Assembly: GCF_003352045.1 (NCBI RefSeq)
Contig: NZ_CP025815.1
Span: 1,736,001 to 1,800,000, forward strand
DNA length: 64,000 nt
Reading direction: 5' to 3'
Origin: Sulfitobacter sp. JL08
GTDB taxonomy: Bacteria; Pseudomonadota; Alphaproteobacteria; Rhodobacterales; Rhodobacteraceae
A program made the translations under genes and the position numbers. Below are positions 34,276-44,600 of this stretch, one piece after another (position 1 is the first letter of the stretch; every line of letters starts with the position of its first letter). The notes beneath the pieces were generated by a model that did not search any database, had not been told where the DNA came from, and saw only the letters and a list, made by a program, of their open reading frames with translations.

Positions 34276-34575
34276 TTAGCGGATCACGATTTCATCGGGA
34301 CGCAACAGGCCCAGAACGGAACGCGCCTGTTCATCCAGAAGATCAAGATCAAGATAGGTGTCGGACAGGCGCAGCGTCAGGTTTTCCATCCGCGCGACAT
34401 CCAGTTGCAGTTTCGCCAGTTCAACCTTCAGATGATCCGCCTCGGCCACGATTTCGGCGCGACGGAACAATCCGAAATCACCCTGCACTGCTGCAAAGGT
34501 AAAATAGATGCACAAAGCAAACGAGATTGCGAAAAAGATAAGAACGCCAAGGGCGGGGCGGGATGCGCGTGTCAC
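34276..34575 (-). CDS. ftsB: Septum formation initiator, FtsB/DivIC family
   Basis: 99 residues: a membrane helix (ALGVLIFFAISFALCIYFTFA) then a short coiled coil (EADHLKVELAKLQLDVARMENLTLRL) and the LLPxE-like end LLRPDEIVI. GTG start at 34575. It is a bitopic division protein that joins FtsL and FtsQ. It is upstream of pdhA, as in other alphaproteobacteria. Confidence 0.88.
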   Translation of the reverse strand: MTRASRPALGVLIFFAISFALCIYFTFAAVQGDFGLFRRAEIVAEADHLKVELAKLQLDVARMENLTLRLSDTYLDLDLLDEQARSVLGLLRPDEIVIR

Positions 34576-34717
34576 TGAATATACTGCCTACGAAAACGTC
34601 TCTTGCCGGACGGTAAATGCACTATGGCACAGGCGATTCGCGTTGTGAATCCCCTAATTGTCAAAAAATTAAGACAAGCAAAGGCTTGCCGTGTTTTCGG
34701 GGCATCTGCGCCGTGCT

Positions 34718-35611
34718 TCAGCCGGCAACCGACGCATCATAGATGCTTTGGATTGTCGCGTTGAGCGTATCGTTGAACTCGGTGTCGGATTGCTGGGCAG
34801 ACAGGCCTTCGGTCAGCGCACGCGAAAAGCTGGCGATCACGCCGCTATTGCTGGCCAGACGCGCGTTTGCCTCTTGCCGCGAATACCCGCCCGAAAGCGC
34901 GACAACCCGCAGCACGCGCGGGTGATCCACCAGCGGCTTGTACAGGTTCGCAACCTCGGGCAGCGTCAGTTTCAGCATCACATCGCCCCCGTCAGGCAGC
35001 GCATCAAGCTGGGCCAGAATCTCGTCCCGCAGGATGGTCTCGGCGGCGCCCTTGTCCGTGATCGAAATCGTGACTTCGGGCTCGATGATCGGCACCAGTC
35101 CATGCGCAATGATCTGTTTGCCGATCTCGAACTGTTGGGCCACGTTGGCGCGGATGCCGGTGGCCGAGGCCGCATCGATGACCGAACGCATCTTGGTGCC
35201 GAAAATGCCGCCCTTGGCCGCGCGCGCAAGCAGTTCGTCCAATCCCGGCATCGGTTTCATCAGGCGCACGCCGTCAGCTTCGTCCATCAGGCCCTTATCG
35301 ACCTTCAGAAACGGGACAACACCGCGATCCTGCCACAGATAATGCGCGGTGGGCTTGCCGCCCATTTCACGATCCATCGTGTTTTCAAACAGAATGGCGC
35401 CCAGAATGCGTTCTCCGGTAAAGGCGGGCGCGTTGACGATCCGGGTGCGCATGTCGTGGATCAGGTCGTACATTTGCGCGTCACCGGAATAGGCATCTTC
35501 CGATATACCGTACAACGCCAGCGCCTTGGGTGTTGATCCGCCGCTTTGGTCCAGTGCTGCAATAAAGCCTTTGCCGCTGCGGATCTGATCTGTCTGTTTC
35601 TGGTCTGGCAT
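34718..35611 (-). CDS. Fructose-bisphosphate aldolase, class I
   Basis: 297 residues from ATG 35611. The IAALDQSGGSTPKAL pattern, VPFLKVDKGL (Schiff-base region Lys) and IIEPEVTI match the bacterial class I aldolase family. It splits fructose-1,6-bisphosphate in glycolysis or gluconeogenesis. The start is uncertain because an upstream ATG (35662) is in frame; the family start and length favour 35611. Confidence 0.92.
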   Translation of the reverse strand: MPDQKQTDQIRSGKGFIAALDQSGGSTPKALALYGISEDAYSGDAQMYDLIHDMRTRIVNAPAFTGERILGAILFENTMDREMGGKPTAHYLWQDRGVVPFLKVDKGLMDEADGVRLMKPMPGLDELLARAAKGGIFGTKMRSVIDAASATGIRANVAQQFEIGKQIIAHGLVPIIEPEVTISITDKGAAETILRDEILAQLDALPDGGDVMLKLTLPEVANLYKPLVDHPRVLRVVALSGGYSRQEANARLASNSGVIASFSRALTEGLSAQQSDTEFNDTLNATIQSIYDASVAG

Positions 35612-35724
35612 GTCTGACGTTACCCAATACTCGTTTGAAATAAGATTTCCGGTTAAAGACATTCAATAGGCAGTTGCGCGGAGCGTTGCAATTCAGTTAG
35701 CGCGAACACAGTGTTGCCGGTGTG

Positions 35725-36915
35725 TCAGGCCATTAACGCAGCCACACCGGGCAGTGTCTTGCCTTCCATCCATTCCAGAAACGCTCCGCCCGCGGACGAG
35801 ATATAGGTGAAATCGGCCGAGACACCGGCCTGATTAAGCGCGGCAACCGTATCGCCACCACCCGCCACCGACACCAGTTGACCGGCCTTGGTCAGATCAG
35901 CGGCCTTTTGTGCGGCAGCATTCGTGGCCGCATCAAAGGGGGGCAGTTCGAACGCGCCCATCGGGCCGTTCCAGATCAGGGTGCGCGCCTGTTCGAACGT
36001 GCCCGCAATCAGGGCGACGGTATCCGGTCCGGCATCCAGAATCATGGCATCGGCGGGGCAGGCATCCGCCGGAACTGTCTGGTGCGGTGCATGTGCGGCA
36101 AAGTTCTGGGCCACAACCACATCGACGGGCAGGATAATTCGGCATCCCGCCGTTCTGGCGTCTTCCAGAATCTCGCGCGCGGTGTCGGTCATATCGCGTT
36201 CGGCCAGTGATGTGCCGATCTCTTTGCCCTGCGCGGCCAGAAAGGTGTTGGCCATGCCGCCACCGATCACCAGGTAATCGACCTTGGTCGTCAGATTGCC
36301 CAGCAGTTCCAGTTTGGTTGATACCTTTGCGCCCCCCACCACAGCCACAACAGGGCGCTGGGGCTGACCAAGTGCTGCATCCAGCGCCTGCAATTCGGCC
36401 TGCATCAACCTGCCGGCACAGGCGGGCAGCAAACGCGCCACCCCCTCGGTGGATGCATGCGCGCGGTGCGCGGTTGAAAATGCATCGTTACAATAGACAT
36501 CCCCCAAACGCGCCATTTCAGCGGCCAGATCGGGATCGTTCTTGGTTTCCCCGTCATAGAACCGGGTGTTTTCAAGCAATAGGATCTGGCCATCGGGCAG
36601 GGCGGCCACGGCCGCTTCGGCCGCCGGGCCACGGCAATCGGCCACAAACATGACCGGGACGCCAAAGGCGGTTTCCAAGGCGGGCACCAGCTGTTGCAGC
36701 GACAGGGCCGGATCTGCTGCGCCCTTGGGGCGTCCGAAATGTGACATCAGAACCGGCTTGCCACCCGCGCGCAGCACATCCGAGATTGACGGCACAAGCC
36801 GCCGGATCCGCGTATCATCCGTCACTACGCCGTTTTCAAATGGAACATTCAGATCGACGCGCATCAACACGCGCTTTCCACCAAGCTCCATGTCATCCAG
36901 TGTTTTCCAGCTCAT
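35725..36915 (-). CDS. pgk: Phosphoglycerate kinase
   Basis: 396 residues from ATG 36915 (GGAG upstream). The N-terminal [11 protein letters not shown] and 3PG-binding HFGRPKG are followed by [13 protein letters not shown], the ATP domain [10 protein letters not shown] and [10 protein letters not shown], and the GGGDT end. It catalyses 1,3-bisphosphoglycerate + ADP to 3-phosphoglycerate + ATP. A longer frame running to 37467 overlaps the divergent cyclophilin and is not used. Confidence 0.97.
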   Translation of the reverse strand: MSWKTLDDMELGGKRVLMRVDLNVPFENGVVTDDTRIRRLVPSISDVLRAGGKPVLMSHFGRPKGAADPALSLQQLVPALETAFGVPVMFVADCRGPAAEAAVAALPDGQILLLENTRFYDGETKNDPDLAAEMARLGDVYCNDAFSTAHRAHASTEGVARLLPACAGRLMQAELQALDAALGQPQRPVVAVVGGAKVSTKLELLGNLTTKVDYLVIGGGMANTFLAAQGKEIGTSLAERDMTDTAREILEDARTAGCRIILPVDVVVAQNFAAHAPHQTVPADACPADAMILDAGPDTVALIAGTFEQARTLIWNGPMGAFELPPFDAATNAAAQKAADLTKAGQLVSVAGGGDTVAALNQAGVSADFTYISSAGGAFLEWMEGKTLPGVAALMA

Positions 36916-37038
36916 GCTTTGTCTCCGATCCCTTTGGTGGCCGGTTTTTGCGGCATTTGCCACGTTCGTCAATGGGACACTTGGCAATTGGGGCTGCGCG
37001 GCATAGGTAAATGCCAAACCCAAGTACAGGAGCGCCCG

Positions 37039-37545
37039 ATGGCCGAGATAAAAGACCCCGAAAACACAATTCTGATGGAACTGAAGGACGGAACCGTCAC
37101 AATCGAATTGCTGCCCGATGTGGCCCCCAAACATGCCGAGCGCATGAAGGAACTGGCACGCAGCGGTGCTTATGACAACGTCTGTTTCCACCGCGTGATT
37201 GATGGCTTCATGGCGCAAACCGGCGATGTGGCGAATGGCAATATGGAATCCGGGTTCAATCTGCGTTCGGCCGGAACCGGCGGTTCCGATCTGCCCAATC
37301 TGCCTGCCGAGTTTTCCAAACTGCCCCATGATCGCGGCACATTGGGCGCGGCGCGTTCTGCCAACCCCGACAGCGCCAACAGCCAGTTTTTCATCAACTT
37401 CAAGGACAACCATTTCCTGAACGGCCAGTACACCGTTTATGGCCGGGTGATTTCGGGCATGGAACATGTCGACGCCATCGTAAAAGGCGAACCACCTGCA
37501 AACCCCGACCGGATGGTCAGCGTCAAGGTCGCGTCAGATGCGTAA
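37039..37545 (+). CDS. Cyclophilin-type peptidyl-prolyl isomerase, cytoplasmic
   Basis: 168 residues from ATG 37039 (CAGGAG). Core motifs [25 protein letters not shown] and [12 protein letters not shown] are the cyclophilin active face. No signal peptide. It overlaps the next gene by 8 bases. Confidence 0.94.
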   Translation: MAEIKDPENTILMELKDGTVTIELLPDVAPKHAERMKELARSGAYDNVCFHRVIDGFMAQTGDVANGNMESGFNLRSAGTGGSDLPNLPAEFSKLPHDRGTLGAARSANPDSANSQFFINFKDNHFLNGQYTVYGRVISGMEHVDAIVKGEPPANPDRMVSVKVASDA

Positions 37546-38215
37546 GACATTTCTGTGGCTGGGCATGTTCCTGTGCGCAGGCGTCGGGATCATTCTGATG
37601 TTCATGGTGTTGCGCGCTGGCCCCGTCGCGGTGGATGCCGGTCCGGTGATTGCATCGCAAGGCTCGGTTGATATGCCGGAACCCAAACCGGGGGCGGCCG
37701 TGGATTGGGACCAGCCCGGCCCCTATCTTCAGATTGCCGTCGCCGGAGAGTCCAACGGTGTGATCACCATTGATCTGGCCGAAACCATCGCGCCATTGCA
37801 TACCGCGCAGATCGTCGCGCTGGCACAGGAGGGCAAATACGACAATGTTGTCTTCCATCGTGTCATCGAAGGTTTCATGGCGCAAACCGGTGACGTGGAA
37901 TTTGGCAAGCTGGGTCAGGATATGCGCAACGCCGGCATGGGCGGATCACAGCGCGGAAACATTCTGGCCGAATTTTCCGAAGTGCCGTTTGACCGCGGGA
38001 TCGTTGGCATGGCGCGCAGCCAAAGCGTTGACAGCGCCAACAGCCAGTTCTTCATCATGTTCGATCAGGGGCATTTCCTGAACGGTCAGTACACGGTAAT
38101 TGGCCGCGTTACCGACGGGATGGATGTGGTGGATGCAATCAAACGCGGATCGGGGCAAAGCGGTGCTGTCACCGGTCAGCCCGATGTGATGCAGGCCGTG
38201 CGCGTCGTGCAATAA
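37538..38215 (+). CDS. Cyclophilin-type peptidyl-prolyl isomerase with N-terminal anchor
   Basis: 225 residues. An N-terminal hydrophobic segment (FLWLGMFLCAGVGIILMFMVL) puts the domain in the periplasm. The cyclophilin core repeats the motifs [25 protein letters not shown] and [12 protein letters not shown]. The two paired isomerases differ in location, so one probably works in the cytoplasm and this one outside it. Confidence 0.93.
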   Translation: MRKTFLWLGMFLCAGVGIILMFMVLRAGPVAVDAGPVIASQGSVDMPEPKPGAAVDWDQPGPYLQIAVAGESNGVITIDLAETIAPLHTAQIVALAQEGKYDNVVFHRVIEGFMAQTGDVEFGKLGQDMRNAGMGGSQRGNILAEFSEVPFDRGIVGMARSQSVDSANSQFFIMFDQGHFLNGQYTVIGRVTDGMDVVDAIKRGSGQSGAVTGQPDVMQAVRVVQ

Positions 38216-38250
38216 TCACAACGGGCGATCAACCGCCCTGACAGGAACAA

Positions 38251-38286
38251 AAAAGGCGCCGGAGCATGCAATGCCCGGCGCCTTTT
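38251..38286. terminator. Bidirectional terminator between cyclophilin and bactofilin genes
   Basis: AAAAGGCGCCGG (38251-38262) pairs with CCGGCGCCTTTT (38275-38286) around a 12-base loop. Confidence 0.9.
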
Positions 38287-38306
38287 CTTATGGGGTGTTC
38301 TGTCGC

Positions 38307-38819
38307 TTAAGAGCTTTTCGCAGCCTGCGCGGGTGCCGCCGACGGCGGGGTGGGCGCGGGGGCGGATTTGCCCGAGTTCAGCGGATCGTCCTGACGTTGG
38401 ACAGACCCTTCGAAATGCGCACCGCTTTCGATCGCGATTGTCTTGTGGATGATGTCGCCCTCGACGCGGGCTGTCGATGTCAGGCGCACTTTCAAGCCGC
38501 GCACGCGGCCAACGATGCGACCATTGACCACAACATCGTCGGCAATCACTTCGCCTTTGATGGTCGCGGTTTCGCCAATGGTCAGAAGATGGGCGCGGAT
38601 ATCCCCTTCAACAGTGCCTTCAACCTGGATGTCTCCGGTTGTTTTCATGTTGCCGGTGACATGCAGATCCGCCGACAGAACCGATGCGGGCGGTTTGGCC
38701 TTCGGGGCCGACGCCTTGAACTCGTTCTGGTTCTGGGAACTTGCAGGCGCTTCCGGAGCTGCAGGTTTTGCGGTATCGGCCTTTGGGCCGGGTTCGTTGA
38801 TTTTGCTTTTAGAAAACAT
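38307..38819 (-). CDS. Bactofilin, polymer-forming cytoskeletal protein
   Basis: 170 residues: a disordered Pro-Ala-Lys-rich N-terminus, then the DUF583 beta-helix core about 48-140 (SADLHVTGNMKTTGDIQVEGTVEGDIRA...), and an Ala-Pro tail. Bactofilins form filaments and organise local cell-wall synthesis. Its start overlaps the end of the M23 peptidase gene by 11 bases, so the two are co-translated. Confidence 0.92.
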   Translation of the reverse strand: MFSKSKINEPGPKADTAKPAAPEAPASSQNQNEFKASAPKAKPPASVLSADLHVTGNMKTTGDIQVEGTVEGDIRAHLLTIGETATIKGEVIADDVVVNGRIVGRVRGLKVRLTSTARVEGDIIHKTIAIESGAHFEGSVQRQDDPLNSGKSAPAPTPPSAAPAQAAKSS

Positions 38820-40137
38820 CGTTTGCAGCCTTGATATAGATCATTGGGTTGACGGCTTTGTCGCCTACACGGACTTCGTAATGTAAGTGAGTACCTGTAA
38901 CACGTCCAGACGCTCCCATATCACCAATACGTTCCCCGCGCGAGACCCTTTGACCAACATTTACCCGCAATTTCGACAGGTGCGCATAGCGCGTTTCAAT
39001 TCCGAATTCATGCCGTATTTTGACCATACGACCATATCCTGCGGACCATCCGGAATGCACCACAACACCGTCCGCCGTTGAATAGATCGGCGTGCCTGTG
39101 CTTGCCGCAAAGTCAACGCCGCTGTGCATGCGCCGACCGCCGGTTTTCGGGTCACGGCGATAGCCGTAGCCGCTGGTGAATCGGAAGGCGGATTTGACCG
39201 GCGTGGCAAAGGGCGCTTTCTGCGCGGCGATCCGGTAAAGGTTAAGCTGATCCATCTGGTTCAAAAGCCGGTTGGCGCGCATCGTGTCAGGCGAAAGTTC
39301 GTCGCTGCGCGTCGAGAACGACAGCGGGGTCAGGGGGCCGCCCTGACCGGAATAGCCGCGCCGGACCTGTTCGATGATACGATCTGTCGGCAAGCCCGCA
39401 GCGCGGAACATTTTGTCCAAAGGGGCCACGGAAACTGTCATGGCTTCTTCCAGTTGGCGGAATATCTGGTCGTTCTGCTCTTCCATCAGGGCGATCTGAA
39501 ACGCCATTTCATCCGCCTTGATCAATGCATCCTCTGCATCGGCGATAACCTGATCGCGTTCTTTTGCCGTTTCGGCAAGTGCCGTGGCCAGCAATTCGGT
39601 TGGTGCGATTGCGCCGGGATTGGCCGCCACCAGTGCCGCAACGTTTTCTGTCTGGTCTTCCAGGGCCGTCACTTGCGCGCGGGCCGCTTCACGATCCTGC
39701 ATGGTCTGGCGCAATGTTGTCTGGATCACCTCGATCCCGGTTTCTAACTCGCGGCGGCGCGTTTCCGAAGACAAAAGTTCGGATTGCATAACCGATATCT
39801 GGTCCAGTGCCGCGTTGAACCGTTCCTGTGCGGCCAGCGCTTCTTCGGCGCGGGCATCGCGTTGTCCCGACAGAACATTCAACCGCGCCTCATAGGTGCG
39901 CTGATCGCGCTTGGCCTGTTCGCGGAAATTGCCCGATCCGATGCTGTCCATCAGCAAAATGGCGGTTGCAACTATGGCCCAGGCGATGATCGCCGCGCTT
40001 CCGGCGAATGCCAGAACCTGTGTGCCGGATTTAAGACGGATGAACCGGGTGTCGGTATCCGATTTCAAAAACAGCCGGCGTTCCGGAAAATAGTGTTCAA
40101 GAATCGCATGTATGCGAATTGCGAGACGCGTTCTCAC
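38809..40137 (-). CDS. M23-family peptidoglycan metalloendopeptidase
   Basis: 442 residues from GTG 40137 (AAGGAT upstream). A membrane helix (VLAFAGSAAIIAWAIVATAILLM) is followed by a long coiled coil of about 200 residues and the C-terminal LytM domain with HSGVDFAAS and HLHYEV, plus YGYRRDPKTGGRRMHSG. The His/Asp ligands H-x(3)-D and HxH are present, so it should be active. It is a periplasmic endopeptidase tied to the bactofilin downstream, a pairing known in Caulobacter, Helicobacter and others. Confidence 0.93.
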   Translation of the reverse strand: MRTRLAIRIHAILEHYFPERRLFLKSDTDTRFIRLKSGTQVLAFAGSAAIIAWAIVATAILLMDSIGSGNFREQAKRDQRTYEARLNVLSGQRDARAEEALAAQERFNAALDQISVMQSELLSSETRRRELETGIEVIQTTLRQTMQDREAARAQVTALEDQTENVAALVAANPGAIAPTELLATALAETAKERDQVIADAEDALIKADEMAFQIALMEEQNDQIFRQLEEAMTVSVAPLDKMFRAAGLPTDRIIEQVRRGYSGQGGPLTPLSFSTRSDELSPDTMRANRLLNQMDQLNLYRIAAQKAPFATPVKSAFRFTSGYGYRRDPKTGGRRMHSGVDFAASTGTPIYSTADGVVVHSGWSAGYGRMVKIRHEFGIETRYAHLSKLRVNVGQRVSRGERIGDMGASGRVTGTHLHYEVRVGDKAVNPMIYIKAANDVF

Positions 40138-40323
40138 CCTGTTATCCTTGTCCCATCCCAATGGCGGTGGTCCGTCGCCTCTGGGGGATAACGGCACCTT
40201 GCAAGGTGCATAGCCAGCCGTTTCCAATTGGGCAAGTCAGTTGGCCAATTGTGCCTTTTCAGCCGGTCGATTCATGCCGATCCGGCAAAAAATCGCCGAT
40301 AGCAAGGGCTTGGAACGCAACTT

Positions 40324-41136
40324 TCAGGTGAGTTCTTCGGTCAGCGGCCAGTAAAAATCAGGCGGAATTCCGGCTTCCGCGCGTTTTTCTTCGTTGAAAG
40401 GCGGCTTCAGCAAGCCATGAAAATATTGCCGTACCAGCGCGTGAAAGGCGACTTTGGGATCCTTTTCGTGGCGTCCACACAGGAAATGGAACCATTTCGA
40501 TCCATAGGCCACATGCGCGACCTCTTCGGCATAAATGGTGTTCAGGGCGTTGACTGCGCTGTCGGCCTTGGCCTGTTCGAACAGCTTGATCATGCCCGGT
40601 GTCACATCCAGTCCGCGCGCCTCGAGCACCATGGGAACAACTGCCAGCCGCCCGAACAGGTCATTCGCCGTATCATCGGCCGCGCGCCACATGCCGGCAT
40701 GGGCAGGCAGCGCACCATAGTGGCTGCCCAATTCTTCCAGGCAATCGCACATCAGATTGAAATGCTTGCTTTCTTCATCCGCCGCCTTGACCCAGTCATC
40801 ATAGAATCCGATGGGCATCGGCGTGTCGGTGTACCGCGCAATCACATCCCAGTGCAGATCAACCGCGTTCAGTTCGATATGGGCCACGGCATGCAGCAGG
40901 GCAATACGCCCTTCGGGTGTGCCGGGGCGGCGTTTGGGCACATCGCGCGGCGCGACCAGTTGCGGTGTGTCAGGACGGGCCGGGTGATCGGGCGGGCTGG
41001 CGCGCCCGATGTCGGGCGCTGTATCCTGCGACCTGGCGGCAAACCATTCGGCGGCAAAACCGCGGGACAGGGCGGTTTTTTCCCGCCCGTCCGCAGTGTT
41101 CAGAACTGCCACGGCCATTTCGGCAAGCGGGCGCAT
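40324..41136 (-). CDS. DUF455 ferritin-like protein
   Basis: 270 residues from ATG 41136, which shares one base with the stop of the peroxiredoxin gene (TGATG). Helical metal-binding patterns are visible: HAVAHIELNAVDLHWD, ADEESKHFNLM, EARGLDVTPGM and YAEEVAHVAYG, the Glu/His set of a ferritin-like di-iron site. DUF455 proteins are linked in some bacteria to tRNA hydroxylation (MiaE-like fold); no substrate is proven here. Confidence 0.88.
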   Translation of the reverse strand: MRPLAEMAVAVLNTADGREKTALSRGFAAEWFAARSQDTAPDIGRASPPDHPARPDTPQLVAPRDVPKRRPGTPEGRIALLHAVAHIELNAVDLHWDVIARYTDTPMPIGFYDDWVKAADEESKHFNLMCDCLEELGSHYGALPAHAGMWRAADDTANDLFGRLAVVPMVLEARGLDVTPGMIKLFEQAKADSAVNALNTIYAEEVAHVAYGSKWFHFLCGRHEKDPKVAFHALVRQYFHGLLKPPFNEEKRAEAGIPPDFYWPLTEELT

Positions 41137-41597
41137 CACAGCGCGCGCGCCGCTTCCAGAACCTCTTCCATGTGGCCCGGCACTTTGACCTTGCGCCAGA
41201 CGCGCGCGATCCTGCCATTCCCGTCGATCAGAAAGGTTGTGCGCTCAATGCCCATATAGGTTTTGCCGTACATGTTCTTTTCTTTCCAGACGCCGTAATC
41301 TTCACAAACCTGTCCGTGTTCGTCCGACAGAAGCGGGACGGTCAGATTGCGCTTCGTCGCGAATTTCTCATGGCTGGAAATGCTGTCCTTGGATACGCCA
41401 AAGACCTGTACGCCCGCCTGTTCGAACGTGGGCATCAATTCCGAAAAGCCGATGGATTCCTTGGTGCATCCCGGCGTATCATCGCGCGGATAGAAAAACA
41501 GCACGACCGGCGCGGGCCGCAGCGCTGACAGGGTGATTTCATGCCCCTGACCGGCAGGCAGGGTAAAATCGGGGGCGGTGTCGGACAGATCGGGCAT
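41136..41597 (-). CDS. bcp: Peroxiredoxin, thioredoxin-dependent (BCP/PrxQ type)
   Basis: 153 residues from ATG 41597 (GGAGC). The peroxidatic Cys is in FYPRDDTPGCTKES; a second Cys follows in GQVCEDYGV. It reduces peroxides with thioredoxin. It is divergent from the large AsmA-like gene, with 68 bases between starts. Confidence 0.93.
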   Translation of the reverse strand: MPDLSDTAPDFTLPAGQGHEITLSALRPAPVVLFFYPRDDTPGCTKESIGFSELMPTFEQAGVQVFGVSKDSISSHEKFATKRNLTVPLLSDEHGQVCEDYGVWKEKNMYGKTYMGIERTTFLIDGNGRIARVWRKVKVPGHMEEVLEAARAL

Positions 41598-41665
41598 TTC
41601 AAGCTCCACATAAGGCTGAGAAAAAGTGAATTTCATATTAGGGCGCGGCGGACAAGAATAAAGAC

Positions 41666-44600
41666 ATGACATCCCCGACGCCGCACGAAACCGATAGCGC
41701 ACCGCCGCATCCGGCCCGCCCCAAGCGGCGGCGCCGTGGCATGGGCCTTTGGTCTTTGCTGAGTTTCGTCGTGGTGCCGATGATGGCGGTGGTGCTGTTT
41801 GTCGGGCTGACAGGGCGCCCGATCACAGCGCCCGACTGGCTGCGCGACCGTGTTCAGACCCGCATAACAACGCAGGTTCCCGGCCTGTCGGTCGGCTTTG
41901 GTGAGATGGTTCTGACGGTTGAACGCGGATGGCGCCCCAGCGTGCGTTTGCGCGATGTGCGGTTTCAGGATGCATCCGGTGCGCCGATTGCCAGTGTCGC
42001 CGATCTGACCGCCAGCCTAGCGATGCGGCCGCTGCTGGAGGGTCAGGTTCAGCCCAAGCGTATCACCGCAAATGGCGTAACAGCCAATTTGCGTCGGGGA
42101 GAAGATGGGCGCATTACGCTGTCACTTGGGCAGAACGTTGTTCCGGCGCGGCAGGCCTCCAATCTGGGGCAACTGATCGAACAACTGGACAGTGTCCTGA
42201 CGCTGCCGGCCTTGCGCGCATTGGTCAACGTGGATTTGCGCGCGCTGACATTGCGCTATGAAGACGTGCGCAATGCGCGCGCCTGGACGGTCGATGGCGG
42301 ACGCCTGCAAATGGACCGGAACGCCGATAATCTGCGCCTGTCGGGCGATTTTGCACTGCTCAGCGGCGGGGCCGAGGCCGCGACGCTGGCAGTGAACTAC
42401 GACAGTCGCATCGGTGATATCGAGGCGCAGTTCGGCGCGACAATCACCAACGTTGATGCGGGTGATATTGCCGCGCAGGGGCCGGCTTTTGCGTGGCTTG
42501 ATGTTTTGCAGGCCCCGATTTCAGGGGCGTTGCGCGGGCAGGTGTTGCCTGACGGGCGATTGGGGCCTTTGAATGCCACGCTGCAAATCGCAACCGGCGT
42601 TGTCCAGCCCAACGACCAAACCCAACCAATCCCGTTCGATGCGGCGCGCACCTACTTTACCTATGACGCTGCCAGCGAAACCATCCGGTTCGATGAATTG
42701 TCGGTTCAAAGCAAATGGGTGACGGGGCGCGCCGAAGGCGTCGCCACACTTCTTGGGGTGCGCAATGGCCAGCTTGAAGAAATGGTGGCCCAGTTCGATC
42801 TGTCCGAATTGGTGGCAAACCCTGCCGCCCTTTATGAAACCCCGGTGAGCATCGACAAGGCGCGCATGGATTTGCGGCTGCGCCTTGATCCGTTCGAACT
42901 GACCCTGGGCGAGGCATTTGTGTCTGATCGGGGCCGGTCTTTGCGGTTGTGGGGGGATCTGGCTGCTGATCAGCGTGGTTGGGAACTGGCACTTGAAGGC
43001 GCGTTGGATGCCGTTTCGCCCGACCGCCTGCTAGAACTGTGGCCCCGTACAGTCGGTGACAAAACCCGCACATGGTTGGAAAACAACCTTTTGGCCGGGG
43101 ATTTGTCCAACATCGACCTGTCGTTGCGTGCCACGCCCGGCACCCGCCCGCTGGTGCATCTGAATTTCGATTTTGATCAGGCCGATATCCGCTTTGTCAA
43201 AACCATGCCGCCGATCCGTGATGCGGCGGGACATGCCAATATTCTGGGCAACCGCTTTACTCTGGTGGCTGACAGCGGATTTGTGCAGGCTGATCAGGGC
43301 GGGCGGATCGATGTTGCGGGCACGTCGTTCATCGTGCCGGACATGACAATCAAACCCGGCGCGCCTGCGGTGGTCAAACTGCAACTTTCCAGCACTGTTA
43401 CCGCCGCCTTGTCCTTGCTGGACAGTGATCCGTTGAACGTGATGACCAAGGCGAAGCTGCCTGCGACAATCGCGGACGGGCGCGCGCAACTGCAAGGTAC
43501 GCTGGCCCTGCCTTTGCGCAAAGGGCTGCAGCCGGAAGACGTGCAATACAATGCAACCGGTGTAGTGTCCTCTGTGCGCAGCACCACGCTTGTTCCCGAG
43601 CGGGTTCTGGCCTCGGATGCGTTGAAGATTGTCGCGGACAACGCTTCGGTTGCAGTGTCCGGTCCCGGCCGGATCGGCGCAGTGGCCTTTGACGGCACAT
43701 GGCAGCAACCCATCGGGGTCGGACCCGGCGCAGGCAGCACCTTTACCGGAACCGTGGAATTGTCCGAACAAACGATCGACGAATTCAATATCGGCCTGCC
43801 GCAAGGGGCTGTGACCGGTGCGGGGCTGGCAACCATCCGCGTGGGCCTGATCCCTGATCAGCCGCCGACACTTGATTTGCGATCCACACTGCAAGGCATC
43901 GGGCTGTCCATTCCGCAGATCAACTGGCGCAAATCCCCGTCGCAAAGCGGATCGTTCGAACTGGCAGCCGTGTTAGGCAAACAGGCCGATGTGTCACGGA
44001 TCGCGATTGATGCAAACGGCCTGTCCGCGACGGGGCGCATCACGTTGCGGGATGGCGGCGGCATGGACAGCGCATCGTTTACCAGCGTGAAGATCGACGA
44101 TTGGCTGGATGCGCCCGTGGTGTTGACGGGCAAGGGCGTTGGCACTCCGCCCGATATCGACCTTGGCGGGGGAAGTGTTGATCTGCGCCGTGCCGATTTC
44201 GGCGCGCCATCGGGTACTGAATCGGGCGACCTTTCGCTGACGCTGGACAGGTTGCAAATCAACGACGCGATCACGCTGACAGACTTTCGCGGCGGGTTTG
44301 ACACAACGCGCGGGATGGATGGCAGATTTGTCGGCAAATTGAACGGCGGCACCGAAGTGGCCGGGCAGCTTGTTCCCCAGAACGGGCGGACGGCGATGCG
44401 CCTGACCAGCACAGACGCCGGCGGGGTGTTCCGGTCTGCCGGTTTTCTGAAACAGGCGCGTGACGGCGATCTTTCGCTGACGCTGATGCCGGTCGGAGAG
44501 GCCGGAACCTTCGACGGATCACTGCGCGTGACCGGCATCCGCATAAAGGACGCGCCGGTGATGGCCGAATTGCTGAACGCGATGTCGGTTGTCGGCTTGC

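Noticed and set aside
36916-37467. Long N-terminal extension of pgk
   Set aside because: The extension runs antisense through the divergent cyclophilin gene. ATG 36915 has a ribosome site and is the family start.
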